A stretch of DNA of 64,000 bases from Dietzia sp. JS16-p6b (GCF_003052165.1 NZ_CP024869.1:558001-622000); one strand, 5' to 3'; positions 1-8,692 are shown, numbered from the stretch's first letter. The notes: generated from the letters alone by a model not told the origin. A program made the numbers and translations.

Positions 1-802
1 ACGACACCGTCGCGGCGCCCACCGCGAGTGCGATCGCCCCGACGCCGATGATCGGCCCGGACGCGCGTTCCAGCGTCGGCAGCAACGGGGTGGGGCTGGA
101 GAAGGTGAGGATGGGCCACCCGCGCTCCAGGGCCTCACGGCGCAGGGTCCGGTCCGGGTTGATGACCGTGGGGTGTCCCACTTCCTCGAGCATCGGGAGG
201 TCGGTGGCGGAGTCGGAGTAGGCGTACGAGGCCTCAAGGTCGTAGCCGTAGCGCTGGGAGAAACCCCGGATGGCCTCGGCCTTGCCCGGCCCCTGGCAGT
301 AGAACTCTATGGATCCGCCGTACCGCCCGTCGGCGTCGCGGCTCATGCGCGTCCCGGCGTAGTGGTCCACGCCGAGCATCCGCGCGATCGGTGCCACCAG
401 TTCCTCCCCGGAGGCGGACACGATCACGAGGTCGTGGCCGAGCGCCCGGTGCTCGGCGAGGAGTTCCTGGGCCTCCGAGTAGACGGTGGGGGTGACCTTC
501 TCCGTGAGGGCCTCGGTGACGATCCGCTCGACCTTCTCGGGCTCCCAACCCTTGGTGGCCGTCGCCATGGCCTGGCGGACCTTCTGCATCTGCTCGTCGT
601 CGGCATCGGAGAGGCTGAAGGCGAGCTGGGTGTACGCCAGGTCGATCACCGATCGGCGCGACAGCAGGCCTTCGTCGAGGAACGATTTGTTGAACGCGAA
701 CACCGACGAGGTGGCGATGATCGTCTTATCGAGGTCGAAGAACGCGGCGATCCGGCGAGGTCGGTGCGACGACCGAGGGCCCTTGAGGCGTGGGGCGGAC
801 AC
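1..802 (-). CDS. HAD-IB family phosphatase (SerB-like), 3' end outside window
   Basis: About 267 residues are visible and the C-terminus runs off the left edge. The N-terminal motif FFDLDKT carries the HAD nucleophile Asp and the general acid Asp two residues later. Motif II follows as VIVSASG, and motif III/IV as YSDSATDLPML, so this is a complete phosphoserine-phosphatase-like core. The final visible stretch is hydrophobic and Gly/Ala-rich, suggesting a C-terminal membrane segment. I chose the GTG at 802; a GGAGG lies almost against it, so the start is uncertain. The gene diverges from ssd, as the M. tuberculosis Rv3661 homologue does. The true substrate is unknown and SerB activity should not be assumed. 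Confidence 0.85.
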   Translation of the reverse strand, partial: MSAPRLKGPRSSHRPRRIAAFFDLDKTIIATSSVFAFNKSFLDEGLLSRRSVIDLAYTQLAFSLSDADDEQMQKVRQAMATATKGWEPEKVERIVTEALTEKVTPTVYSEAQELLAEHRALGHDLVIVSASGEELVAPIARMLGVDHYAGTRMSRDADGRYGGSIEFYCQGPGKAEAIRGFSQRYGYDLEASYAYSDSATDLPMLEEVGHPTVINPDRTLRREALERGWPILTFSSPTPLLPTLERASGPIIGVGAIALAVGAATVS

Positions 803-820
803 GCCTCCACGATACGGTTC

Positions 821-849
821 TTGTGCTCGAGGCGTGGATAAGTGATACT
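821..849 (+). promoter_or_regulatory. sigma-70 type promoter of the 6C RNA
   Basis: TTGTGC (821-826) and GATACT (844-849) are separated by exactly 17 nt, a good housekeeping-sigma match. The predicted start near 856 falls at the 5' edge of the C-rich stem-loop RNA. Confidence 0.5.
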
Positions 850-855
850 GATCAC

Positions 856-953
856 GCTCGAAAGAGCATCCCCCTACAGGTGCTCGATTCGTCCCCCCTA
901 CGAATCGGGACTCCGAGAAACCGCGGCGCCCCCCTGCCGCGGTTTCTCTCTGT
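856..953 (+). ncRNA. 6C small RNA
   Basis: A chain of stem-loops with cytosine-rich loops lies between the divergent HAD gene and ssd. A small GAAA-looped hairpin sits at 856-867. GAGCA/TGCTC (864-868/881-885) flanks a loop with five Cs. A perfect 8-bp stem (885-892/900-907) has loop CCCCCCT. A perfect 13-bp stem (915-927/936-948) has loop GCCCCCCT and is followed by a T-rich tract, so it also serves as terminator. Paired hairpins with six-C loops define the actinobacterial 6C RNA family. In M. tuberculosis 6C (B11) lies in the same place, between the ssd and HAD homologues. The C-rich loops are known to pair with G-rich mRNA leaders. The exact 5' end is inferred. Confidence 0.85.
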
Positions 954-1019
954 TTCGGGGCGGTCGTTCCACCTCCGCCGGTTTTCCACATCCACGGTCT
1001 CTCCACAGCCCGCCCCCGG

Positions 1020-2123
1020 ATGACCCTCCGGGCCGGGGGTGCCGACGGTCGTGTGCGCGACGCTGTGGCCGTGACCCAGAGCCCCCGCCCACCGCGCGAC
1101 GCCGTCCCCGACCACCCGGCGGGCAGGACCGTCGCCGTTGATGTGGCCGACCCGGATCTGGACGCCGACGTCCGGGCGGTGCTCGCCGCGCTGGCCCTCG
1201 ACCCCGCCTCCCGGGATGTCGACACCGCGGACGTGGTGGTGACGGACCGGCACCACGCCGATCCGCGGCCCGGCGGGGCTCGTGTGGTGCGGGTGGGAAC
1301 CGAGGACGCCCCTGACGACGACGAGGTGGTCCGCCTACCCTCCGGGACCGCGGATCTCGTCGGGGCGCTCCTGGCCCCGGTCGCCTCGGCTCGCGGATCG
1401 CTCGTGGCCGTGGTGGGAGCGGTGGGGGGATGCGGCGTCAGCACCCTGGCGGCCGCGATCGCCGTCCGCGCGGCCGACTTCGGCCGGACCCTCCTGGTGG
1501 AGGCGGACCCGCGGGGCACCGGGATCGACCTGGTCCTGGGGGTGGAGTCCGAACCGGGACTGCGAATCGAGGACGTGCGCGCCGAGTTGGGCGGTCCCGA
1601 CCCGGACGCCCTGTGGGGCGCCGCACCCGAGATCGTGACGGGGTGCCGGGTGCTGGCCCGGTCGAGGGACCGAGATGAGGCCCCGGTGGCGAGGTCGGCC
1701 TCCGACGGCGCCCTCGGCGCGGTGTCGGCACACCGGTCGGCGGGCGGACTGGTGGTCTGCGATGTGGGCGGGTTCGCGGCAGGCGACCCGGTGCTCGCGC
1801 GCGCGGATCTCGTCGTCGTGGTGACCAGGGCGGACTTCCAGGGTGCCGTCGCGGCCGGTCGGATCACCCACGACCTCGCCGGCGTCACCCTGGTGATCCG
1901 CGCGCACCGTGGGGACCCGCTGGAACCGGCGGATGTCGCCGACGCGGCGGGGGTCGCCCGGTGGCACGTCCTGCCGGAGGTCCGGTCCGTGCGCCGTCTG
2001 GCCGGCAACGGTGCCCTCGGCGGGGCGCTCGAGACCGGAGCGCTCAGGTCGCGTTGGCCGCTGCGGAGGCTCGGAGCGGTCGCGGACGCCCTCCTGGGGG
2101 AGGTGCTCACCGGTGGGCGGTGA
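1020..2123 (+). CDS. ssd: Septum site-determining protein Ssd (CpaE/MinD-like ATPase)
   Basis: A 367-residue protein whose central P-loop-like region reads GAVGGCGVSTLAAA, followed by LLVEADPRGTGIDL, as in CpaE/MinD-type partner ATPases. The usual Walker Lys is absent: the loop is GGCGVST rather than GGxGKT, a known trait of mycobacterial Ssd proteins. It is the first gene of a five- to seven-gene tad cluster and its stop overlaps the tadA GTG. Family knowledge links Ssd to septum regulation in mycobacteria and CpaE to positioning of Tad secretion machines. The first ~25 residues are poorly conserved in character, so a GTG near 1071 is an alternative start. Confidence 0.85.
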   Translation: MTLRAGGADGRVRDAVAVTQSPRPPRDAVPDHPAGRTVAVDVADPDLDADVRAVLAALALDPASRDVDTADVVVTDRHHADPRPGGARVVRVGTEDAPDDDEVVRLPSGTADLVGALLAPVASARGSLVAVVGAVGGCGVSTLAAAIAVRAADFGRTLLVEADPRGTGIDLVLGVESEPGLRIEDVRAELGGPDPDALWGAAPEIVTGCRVLARSRDRDEAPVARSASDGALGAVSAHRSAGGLVVCDVGGFAAGDPVLARADLVVVVTRADFQGAVAAGRITHDLAGVTLVIRAHRGDPLEPADVADAAGVARWHVLPEVRSVRRLAGNGALGGALETGALRSRWPLRRLGAVADALLGEVLTGGR

Positions 2124-3297
2124 GGGATCCGGTACGGCCTCGATCCCCGGCGACCTGGTGGACCGGGTCCGCGCCCGATTGGCCGGCCTCGGGGTGGAGC
2201 CGGACCCCGACGAGGTGGTGCGCGCCGTCCGGGCCGAGTCCGACGCCCTCCACGGCCACCTGGACCTGCTGCGGACCGCGCGCCTGGTCCGCGAGCACCT
2301 CGCCGGCGCCGGGCCGCTCGAGGCGCTCCTCGCGAGCCCCGGGGTCACCGACGTCGTGGTGGACGGGCCTGGTCCGGCGCTCGTGGACCGCGGGCGGGGG
2401 CTGGAGGAGACCGACGTGGTGGTGGCCACCGAGCCGGAGTTGCGGGCCCTCGCGGTGCGGTTGGCGGGACGTGCCGGCCAGCGGCTCGACGACGCCCGGC
2501 CCTGGGCGGACGGGGTCGTGCGGTCCCGGGACGGGATGGCGTGGCGGCTGCACGCGGTCCTGCCCCCGGTCGCGGTGGACGGGACCTGCCTGTCACTGCG
2601 GGTCTCGCGACCCGCGCAGGCCACCTTCGACCGGCTCGTCGAGTCCGGGACGGTGCCGCCGCAGGCCGAGCAACTGCTCCGCGCGCTGGTCGCGGCCCGG
2701 ATCGGGTACCTGGTGGTGGGCGGGACAGGCTCGGGCAAGACGACGCTCCTGGCCGCACTGCTCGGCCTGGTGCCGCCGGGCGAACGGCTGCTGTGCGTCG
2801 AGGACTCCCCGGAACTGCGACCCGCCCATCCGCACGTCGTCCGGTTGGTGGTGCGGCACGGCAATGTCGAGGGCGCGGGCGGGGTTGCCATGTCCGATCT
2901 GGTCCGGCAGGCGCTGCGGATGCGCCCCGACCGGATCGCGGTGGGCGAGGTGCGGGGCGGCGAGGTGGCAGACCTGCTCGCCGCGCTCAACACCGGGCAC
3001 GACGGGAGCGCCGGCACCGTCCACGCGAATTCACCCACGGAACTCCCGGCACGACTCGAGGCACTCGGAGCCCTCGGCGGGCTCGACCGCGCGGCGCTGT
3101 CCGCGCAGGTCGCCGCCTCGCTCAGGGTGGTGGTGGGGATGCGGCGACTGCCCGACGGGCGGCGGGTTGTGGACTCCATGGGAGTGGTCCGGCGGGACGC
3201 ACAGGGGATCGTGGTGGACCCCGCCTGGCGCGCCGATGGGGCAGAGACTCCCGGTCGACCGGTCTTCGACGCCCTGATCGCGGGGGCCGTCAGGTGA
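2113..3297 (+). CDS. tadA: TadA/CpaF secretion ATPase
   Basis: A 394-residue type II/IV secretion ATPase of the TadA/CpaF branch, powering Flp pilus assembly at the cytoplasmic membrane. Walker A is GGTGSGKTT (residues 203-211). The Asp box LCVEDSPEL, Walker B-like region around RPDRIAVGEVRGGE and His box TGHDGSAGTVHAN follow in normal order. I chose the GTG at 2113 because it overlaps the ssd stop and gives the usual family length; the frame is open further upstream. Its own stop overlaps the tadB GTG (GTGA), so translation is probably coupled. Confidence 0.93.
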   Translation: MGGEGSGTASIPGDLVDRVRARLAGLGVEPDPDEVVRAVRAESDALHGHLDLLRTARLVREHLAGAGPLEALLASPGVTDVVVDGPGPALVDRGRGLEETDVVVATEPELRALAVRLAGRAGQRLDDARPWADGVVRSRDGMAWRLHAVLPPVAVDGTCLSLRVSRPAQATFDRLVESGTVPPQAEQLLRALVAARIGYLVVGGTGSGKTTLLAALLGLVPPGERLLCVEDSPELRPAHPHVVRLVVRHGNVEGAGGVAMSDLVRQALRMRPDRIAVGEVRGGEVADLLAALNTGHDGSAGTVHANSPTELPARLEALGALGGLDRAALSAQVAASLRVVVGMRRLPDGRRVVDSMGVVRRDAQGIVVDPAWRADGAETPGRPVFDALIAGAVR

Positions 3298-4169
3298 CGG
3301 CGGCGATGGTACTGCTGGCCGGAGCCCTGATCGCATGGCCGGACGGTGTGGCCCGGACGCGACTCCGACACATGTATGGTGCGGCCGCAGCCCGGCGGCG
3401 TGGCCTGCCCGCCGTCCTGGACAGGGTGCCGACCAAGGTGGTCGTCCCCGTGGCCGCGGGTCTCGTGGGTGTGGTCGTGGCCGGGCCGCTCCACGGGTGC
3501 GCGGCAGCCCTGCTCGGGGCCGTGGTGTCCGAGCTCCGCAGACGCGCGGGCGCACGCCGAGCGGGGCTCACGCGCCTCGGCTCCTGGGAGCGCGCGCTCG
3601 ACGACGCCTCGTCCGCCCTGCGGGCCGGCGCGGGCCCGGAGGAGGCGCTGCGCCGCGCCGCGGAGGGTGCGTTCGCCGGGGACCCGGGCGTCGCGGAGGT
3701 TCTCAGCGGCGCCGCCTCCCATGCCCGGCTGGGCGGGGACGTCGTCACCACGCTGCACGCGGCGGCCACGCCGCAGGCGGGTGGGGCGGTGGCGGACGTG
3801 GTGGGTGCGTCAGCGGCAGGTGGCCGGGGAGCTGACTGCGTGGCGGGCGAGCTGGCCGGTGCGTGGCTCCTGGCCACCCGCCACGGGGTGGTGCTGGCGG
3901 AGGTGGTGGACGGACTCCGGGCGGACGTGGCCTCGAGGCGCGAGCGGGCCGTGCGCGTGGACGCCGCGCTCGCCGGGCCCCGCGCCACCGCGGTGATCCT
4001 CACCGGACTGCCCGGGTTCGGCGTGCTGCTGGGGTCGGGTTTCGGCGCCGACCCCCTCGGGGTGCTGTTCGGGGGCCCGATCGGCGGCGCGCTGTGCCTG
4101 ATCGGCGTCGGCTTCCTGGCGACGGGTCTGATGTGGACGGAGCGGATCGTGGACGGGGCGTCACGATGA
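3294..4169 (+). CDS. tadB: TadB-like type II secretion F domain protein
   Basis: A 291-residue inner-membrane platform protein. Two hydrophobic segments near the N-terminus (around residues 43-70) and two at the C-terminus flank a cytoplasmic T2SSF/GspF-like domain with the pattern LRAGAGPEEALRRAA and later LLATRHGVVLAEVVDGL. It partners the TadA ATPase. GTGA overlap with tadA and ATGA overlap with tadC indicate one translationally coupled operon. Confidence 0.88.
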   Translation: MTAAMVLLAGALIAWPDGVARTRLRHMYGAAAARRRGLPAVLDRVPTKVVVPVAAGLVGVVVAGPLHGCAAALLGAVVSELRRRAGARRAGLTRLGSWERALDDASSALRAGAGPEEALRRAAEGAFAGDPGVAEVLSGAASHARLGGDVVTTLHAAATPQAGGAVADVVGASAAGGRGADCVAGELAGAWLLATRHGVVLAEVVDGLRADVASRRERAVRVDAALAGPRATAVILTGLPGFGVLLGSGFGADPLGVLFGGPIGGALCLIGVGFLATGLMWTERIVDGASR

Positions 4170-4858
4170 CCGCGGCGCTCCTGCTGATCGCCGCCGCCGT
4201 GTGCGTCGCTCCGTGGCGCAGCGCCGCCACAGAGCGGCTGCGTGACCTCGCCGAGGGCTCCACCGTCGGCTCCGCCGCGGCTGCCGACTCTGATGCGGGT
4301 GTTGTCGGAGGTCCCCTCCCACGTCGGTCGTGGCTGTTCCCGCGGCTGGGCGTGCTGTCCCCGGCCCTCGATCGTGTCCGGCGGGGACGCACCGGACCCG
4401 CGGACACCGGGTCCCTCGCGCGGATGCTCGACCTGCTCGCGGTGGCGCTGCTCGCCGGACTGCCCACCCACCTGGCGCTGGGCGCCGTCGGGGACGCGGT
4501 CGCCCCCATCGACCCGGACGTGGCGGGGCCCCTCCACGCCGCCGCGGCGCGCGTGCGTCTCGGAGCGACCCCCGCCCAGGCGTGGCGCGAGGTCCCCGGA
4601 GCGGACCGCCTCGCCCCCGTGGCGTCGGTGCTCGCCCGCGCCACCGACGGCGGTGGGTCCGTCCGCGCCGCGCTCGACCACGCGGCGGGTCGCATGCGCT
4701 CGGACGCCGACGCCGCCGCCACCGCCCGCGCCGAACGCGCTGCCGTCCTCGTGGCCGGTCCGCTCGGGCTGTGCTTCCTCCCGGCGTTCGTCTGCCTGGG
4801 AGTCCTGCCCGTCGTCGTGGGTCTGGCCGACGGGATGCTGCCGGGGGTCCTGCCGTGA
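4166..4858 (+). CDS. tadC: TadC-like type II secretion F domain protein
   Basis: A 230-residue second platform protein of the Tad machine. It has an N-terminal hydrophobic segment, the GspF-like block RMLDLLAVALLAGLPTHLAL and a C-terminal hydrophobic stretch ending GLADGMLPGVLP. The ATG overlaps the tadB TGA. It is shorter than TadB, as usual for actinobacterial TadC. Confidence 0.85.
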   Translation: MTAALLLIAAAVCVAPWRSAATERLRDLAEGSTVGSAAAADSDAGVVGGPLPRRSWLFPRLGVLSPALDRVRRGRTGPADTGSLARMLDLLAVALLAGLPTHLALGAVGDAVAPIDPDVAGPLHAAAARVRLGATPAQAWREVPGADRLAPVASVLARATDGGGSVRAALDHAAGRMRSDADAAATARAERAAVLVAGPLGLCFLPAFVCLGVLPVVVGLADGMLPGVLP

Positions 4859-4924
4859 ACCGGCGCCCCGCTCACCGATTCCGGGGTGGACACGCCGCCC
4901 CGGTCACCAAGAAGGAGACGCACG

Positions 4925-5161
4925 ATGACCATCCACACCACCTCCCGGATCACCTCCACCCTCCGACGCGCACGCGGCGCCCTGTCGCGTCGGTTCGCCG
5001 TGGCGACCGCGCCCGACGCCGGGATGTCCACGGTGGAGTACGCCGTGGGCACCATCGCCGCCGCGGCCTTCGGCGCCGTGCTGTACATGGTCGTGAGCGG
5101 CGATTCGATACCCGACGCCCTGGGCGGGATCATCGAGCGCGCACTCAACACCTCGGTGTGA
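4925..5161 (+). CDS. Flp-type pilin, DUF4244 family
   Basis: A 78-residue small pilin. The prepilin-type segment is G|MSTVEYAVG followed by a single hydrophobic helix. Glu at +5 and Tyr at +6 after the Gly cleavage site are hallmarks of Flp pilins processed by a TadV-type prepilin peptidase. The start at 4925 is set by an AAGGAG ribosome binding site eight bases upstream. It corresponds in position to M. tuberculosis Rv3656c. No prepilin peptidase gene is in this window. Confidence 0.85.
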   Translation: MTIHTTSRITSTLRRARGALSRRFAVATAPDAGMSTVEYAVGTIAAAAFGAVLYMVVSGDSIPDALGGIIERALNTSV

Positions 5162-5520
5162 GGGCGCGGCGGGCGCGGCGCGGAGTCGCGGACGCGGACC
5201 GGGGCTCGGTGACCGTCGAGGCGGCGCTGGGGATCGCCTCGCTCGTCGTTGTCCTGGCCGTGGCCGCCTCCGGGACCGCCGCGGCGCTCACCCAGATCCG
5301 GGTCGTGGACGCCGCGCGGGAAGCCGCCCGGGTGGCGTCCATGTCGGGTGCGCAAGAAGGGGTCGTGGCCGGTCAGGCGGCGGCGCCGGGAGCCGAGGTG
5401 TCGGTCGACCACGAGGGGAGGAGTGTGACGGCGCAGGTCAGCGTCCCGGCCCGGGGGCTGCCGGGGGTCGTGCTCACGGGCCGTGCGGTGGCACGGGCCG
5501 AACCCGGGGTGGCCGGGTGA
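5158..5520 (+). CDS. TadE-like pseudopilin
   Basis: A 120-residue protein with a basic leader, then DRGSVTVEAALGI and a hydrophobic helix: Gly cleavage site followed by Glu at +5, as in TadE/TadF minor pseudopilins. The remainder is a small periplasmic domain with VVDAAREAARVAS, typical of TadE. The GTG overlaps the stop of the upstream pilin gene and its own stop overlaps the next start. Confidence 0.82.
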   Translation: MRARRARRGVADADRGSVTVEAALGIASLVVVLAVAASGTAAALTQIRVVDAAREAARVASMSGAQEGVVAGQAAAPGAEVSVDHEGRSVTAQVSVPARGLPGVVLTGRAVARAEPGVAG

Positions 5521-5912
5521 CGGAGCCGGGTTGTCGTGGCGGCGGGCGGGACGTGGGGCGGCTCGGTGCCGGCCGGGGTGACGACGACGGGTACATGAGC
5601 GTCGTGACCGCGTTCGCGGCGGCCGCGGTCCTGGCCCTCACCGTGGCGGTGCTGCTCGTGGGGCGGGCGGCGGTGGCCGCGCACTCCGCCCGGTCGGCGG
5701 CGGACCTGGCCGCCCTCGCCGGGGCCCACGCGCTCCGCGTCTCGGAGGACCCCTGCTCGGCCGCGGCCGGGGTGGCCACCGCCAACCGGGCCGTCGTGGC
5801 CGGGTGCACGGTCGACGGGTATGACGTGGTGGTCCGGGCCGAGGCCCGCGTCGAACTCGGGGTGTTGGGGGTGTGGGCGGCGTCGGCGGTGGCCCGCGCG
5901 GGGCCGCTATGA
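5517..5912 (+). CDS. Rv3654c/TadG-like pilus-associated protein
   Basis: A 131-residue protein with a short polar leader, a hydrophobic helix after DDDGYMSVV, and a Tad-type segment HSARSAADLAALAGAHAL, the signature of putative Flp pilus-assembly TadG/Rv3654c-like proteins. Two Cys residues (in DPCSAA and AGCTVDG) could form a disulfide. Position +5 after the Gly is not Glu, unlike the two preceding proteins. The end overlaps the convergent helicase gene by six bases. Confidence 0.78.
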   Translation: MTEPGCRGGGRDVGRLGAGRGDDDGYMSVVTAFAAAAVLALTVAVLLVGRAAVAAHSARSAADLAALAGAHALRVSEDPCSAAAGVATANRAVVAGCTVDGYDVVVRAEARVELGVLGVWAASAVARAGPL

Positions 5913-8243
5913 GCCTACGGCCTCCGCCAGCTGCCCCACGACCTCCGTCAACAGCGCGATCGCGCCGGGTTTGGAGAGCGGGTCGTTACCGCTCCCGCAC
6001 TTGGGGGACTGGATGCAGGAGGGGCAGCCGGTCTCGCACTCGCACGAGCGGATGGCATCCAGGGTCGCCCGGAGCCACGAAGCGGCGCGCCGGTAGCCGC
6101 GTTCGGCGAAGCCCGCGCCGCCCGCGTAGCCGTCGTAGACGAACACCGTCGGCAGGCCCGTGTCGGGGTGCAGGGCCGTGGAGACGCCGCCGATGTCCCA
6201 CCGGTCGCAGGTGGCGACCAGAGGGAGCAGGCCGATGGCCGCGTGCTCGGCGGCGTGCAGCGCGCCCGGCCAGTCGGCCTCCTCCAGTCCCGCTACCCGC
6301 AGCAGTTGCGGGGTCAGGGTGTAGACCACCGCCCGGGTGGCCAGGACGGTCTCGGGCAGGTCCAGCGGCGTCACGTCGAGGATCTCCCCGCCGCGCAGGC
6401 GCCGCTGGTAGCCGGTCACGCGGGCGGTCACCTCGACATCGGCGTACGACAGCGTCACCGGACCGGCGGAGACCGATTCCAGCGTCTCGATCAGGTCGAT
6501 CGACACCTGCTCCCGGGCCGAGGTGGTCCACTCGGGTTCCTCCGGCCGGCACAGCGCGAGCCCGTCGTCCAGGTTCAGCTCGTCCACCACGAAGGACTCA
6601 CCCTGGTGCAGGTACAGCGCCCCCGGATGGACCTGCGACCGGGCCCGGACCGAGTCGATGGTCCCGAGCATCCGGCCGTCGACGGCGTCGACGATCACCA
6701 CCTCGGCCCCGCCGGTCCCGCGGATGTCGACCTCCGTGTGCGGGGTGTGGTCGTCCGCCGCGGGGTACCACCCCACGGGCCGGCGCCGGACCAGTCCCCT
6801 CGCGGCCAGCTCCTCCAGGACCCCGGTGGCGCCCCACGCGCGGGCCTCCTCGTGCGTCATGGGTCTCTCGCTCACCGCGCACCGGAGCTGCCCGGCCAGC
6901 AGGACCGGGTTGCGGGGGTCGGTGACGGTGGCCTCCACCGGCCTGCCCAGCAAAGCCTCGGGATGGTGGACGAGATAGGTGTCCAGCGGGTCGTCGCGGG
7001 CCACCAGGACCACAAGCGCGCCCTGCCCGCGTCGGCCGGCCCGGCCCGCCTGCTGCCAGAAGGAGGCGATGGTCCCCGGGAACCCGGCGCTCACCACGGC
7101 GTCGAGTCCGGAGATGTCCACCCCCAGTTCGAGCGCGGAGGTCGAGGCCACACCCACCAGGTCCCCCTCGGCCAGACCGCGCTCGAGTCGTCGTCGGTCC
7201 TCGGCCAGGTACCCGGCGCGATACGCGGCGATCCGCCCGGCCAGCTCCCGACCCCGCTCACCGTGGTCGGAGATCAGACGTTCTCGCGCCCGCAGCGCCG
7301 TGGTCTCGGCGCCCGCCCGGGAGCGGACGAAGGTCAGGGTCCGCGCGCCCTCGGCCACCAGTCCGGCCATGAGGGTGGACGCCTCGACGGGCGCCGGCCG
7401 CCGCACGGGGGCCCCGTTCTCCCCGGAGAGCCCGTCCATGAGCGGAGGCTCCCACAGTGCGACGGTCCGGCCCCCCTGGGGTGAGGCGTCGTCGGTCACC
7501 TCGACGCAGGGGCGGCCGACGAGAGTGCTGGCGGCCGGGCCGGCGTCCGAGGTGGTGGCGGAGGCCAGGATGAACGTCGGGTCGGCCCCCAGGGCCCGGG
7601 CGAGCCGATCGAGCCGCCGCAGGATCAGGGCGACGTTGGACCCGAACACGCCCCGGTAGGAGTGACATTCGTCGACCACGACGAAGCGGAGCCCCCGCAG
7701 GACGCGCGTCCACTGTCGGGAACGGCCGAGGACCGACAGGTGGAGCATGTCCGGGTTGGTGACGATCCAGCGGGAGTTCTCGCGGATCCACGGTCGGGCG
7801 TCGGTCGGGGTGTCCCCGTCGTAGGACGCGGGGGTCACGTGGGCGAGTCCTGGCACGGCGTCCACCAGCGACACGACCGACGACAGCTGGTCCTGGCCCA
7901 GGGCCTTGGTGGGGGACAGGTACAGCACGCAGGACCCCCGGTCCGCGGCGAGCGCGCTGAGCGCGGGCAGCTGATAGCCGAGCGACTTGCCGGACGCGGT
8001 GCCGGTGGCCACCACGACGTTCCGGCCCGCGTGCGCGTGTTCGGCGGTGGCCACCTGGTGGGCCCAGGGCCGGTCGACACCCCGACCGCGCAGCTCGTCG
8101 ACCAACCCCGGGTGGGCCCACGCCGGCCAGTCCGCATATCGGGCCTCGCGGGCGGGCAGGTCGACGGTGTGGGTGACGGGTGACGGCCCGGCCGGCAGGT
8201 GCTCGAGCAGGTGGCCCAGGAGTTCGCGTCCGTACGTCGTCAC
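5907..8243 (-). CDS. DEAD/DEAH-box helicase with DUF1998 domain (MrfA/YprA-like)
   Basis: A 778-residue superfamily 2 helicase. The Walker A-like motif is TGTASGKSL, motif II is VVVDECHS (DECH rather than DEAH), motif III is LASATTSD, and the motif VI region is QQAGRAGRRGQGALV. The C-terminus carries a Cys cluster CECETGCPSCIQSPKCG that fits a DUF1998 metal-binding domain. The related B. subtilis MrfA works in mitomycin/DNA crosslink repair. I chose the GTG at 8243 on family length and because upstream sequence is low-quality coding and overlaps the cspA promoter area; the frame is open to 8408. It diverges from cspA. Confidence 0.9.
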   Translation of the reverse strand: MTTYGRELLGHLLEHLPAGPSPVTHTVDLPAREARYADWPAWAHPGLVDELRGRGVDRPWAHQVATAEHAHAGRNVVVATGTASGKSLGYQLPALSALAADRGSCVLYLSPTKALGQDQLSSVVSLVDAVPGLAHVTPASYDGDTPTDARPWIRENSRWIVTNPDMLHLSVLGRSRQWTRVLRGLRFVVVDECHSYRGVFGSNVALILRRLDRLARALGADPTFILASATTSDAGPAASTLVGRPCVEVTDDASPQGGRTVALWEPPLMDGLSGENGAPVRRPAPVEASTLMAGLVAEGARTLTFVRSRAGAETTALRARERLISDHGERGRELAGRIAAYRAGYLAEDRRRLERGLAEGDLVGVASTSALELGVDISGLDAVVSAGFPGTIASFWQQAGRAGRRGQGALVVLVARDDPLDTYLVHHPEALLGRPVEATVTDPRNPVLLAGQLRCAVSERPMTHEEARAWGATGVLEELAARGLVRRRPVGWYPAADDHTPHTEVDIRGTGGAEVVIVDAVDGRMLGTIDSVRARSQVHPGALYLHQGESFVVDELNLDDGLALCRPEEPEWTTSAREQVSIDLIETLESVSAGPVTLSYADVEVTARVTGYQRRLRGGEILDVTPLDLPETVLATRAVVYTLTPQLLRVAGLEEADWPGALHAAEHAAIGLLPLVATCDRWDIGGVSTALHPDTGLPTVFVYDGYAGGAGFAERGYRRAASWLRATLDAIRSCECETGCPSCIQSPKCGSGNDPLSKPGAIALLTEVVGQLAEAVGS

Positions 8244-8419
8244 CCCTCGACGGTAGAGGGCGACCCGGTCGGGTGAGGACCCGGCGGCGACCAGTTCACC
8301 AGCGCCGGGTCTCGTGGTGTACTTGTCGCGGTCGTCGGTCCCGCTCGCGGGCTCTTCGTGGACGGATTGGTGACCCGACCCACGTGGACATCGCGGGGGT
8401 CGCACCACTCAGTACAACA

Positions 8420-8448
8420 ACCAGGCAGTACGCACACCAGGCAGTACG
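8420..8448 (+). repeat. Direct repeat in the cspA leader
   Basis: ACCAGGCAGTACG occurs twice (8420-8432 and 8436-8448), offset by 16 nt, ending 18 nt before the cspA start. A related AGTAC lies at 8411. It would be in the mRNA leader next to the ribosome binding site AAAAGGA. Confidence 0.7.
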
Positions 8449-8466
8449 GAAAAGGAACGCATCACC

Positions 8467-8670
8467 ATGGCACAGGGCACCGTCAAGTGGTTCAACGCGG
8501 AGAAGGGCTACGGGTTCATCGCCCCGGAGGACGGTTCCGCCGACCTCTTCGTCCACTACTCCTCCATCGAGGGCACGGGCTTCAAGTCGCTCGAGGAGAA
8601 CCAGCGCGTCGAGTTCGAGCTCGGCGAGGGCCAGAAGGGCCCGCAGGCCCAGGAGGTCCGCGCCATCTGA
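8467..8670 (+). CDS. cspA: Cold-shock protein CspA
   Basis: A 67-residue single OB-fold protein that binds single-stranded RNA and DNA. RNP1 is KGYGFI and RNP2 is DLFVHYS; the start [10 protein letters not shown] is canonical. An AAAAGGA ribosome binding site precedes the ATG. The gene is monocistronic, with a strong hairpin terminator just downstream. Confidence 0.97.
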   Translation: MAQGTVKWFNAEKGYGFIAPEDGSADLFVHYSSIEGTGFKSLEENQRVEFELGEGQKGPQAQEVRAI

Positions 8671-8692
8671 GGCGCCACCGTCCGTGATCGAC

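Noticed and set aside
1335-3758. Very long open frame on the minus strand antisense to the tad genes
   Set aside because: High G+C leaves antisense frames open. Its translation is Arg/Pro/Ser-rich with no family motif, while the plus strand encodes clear Ssd and TadA.
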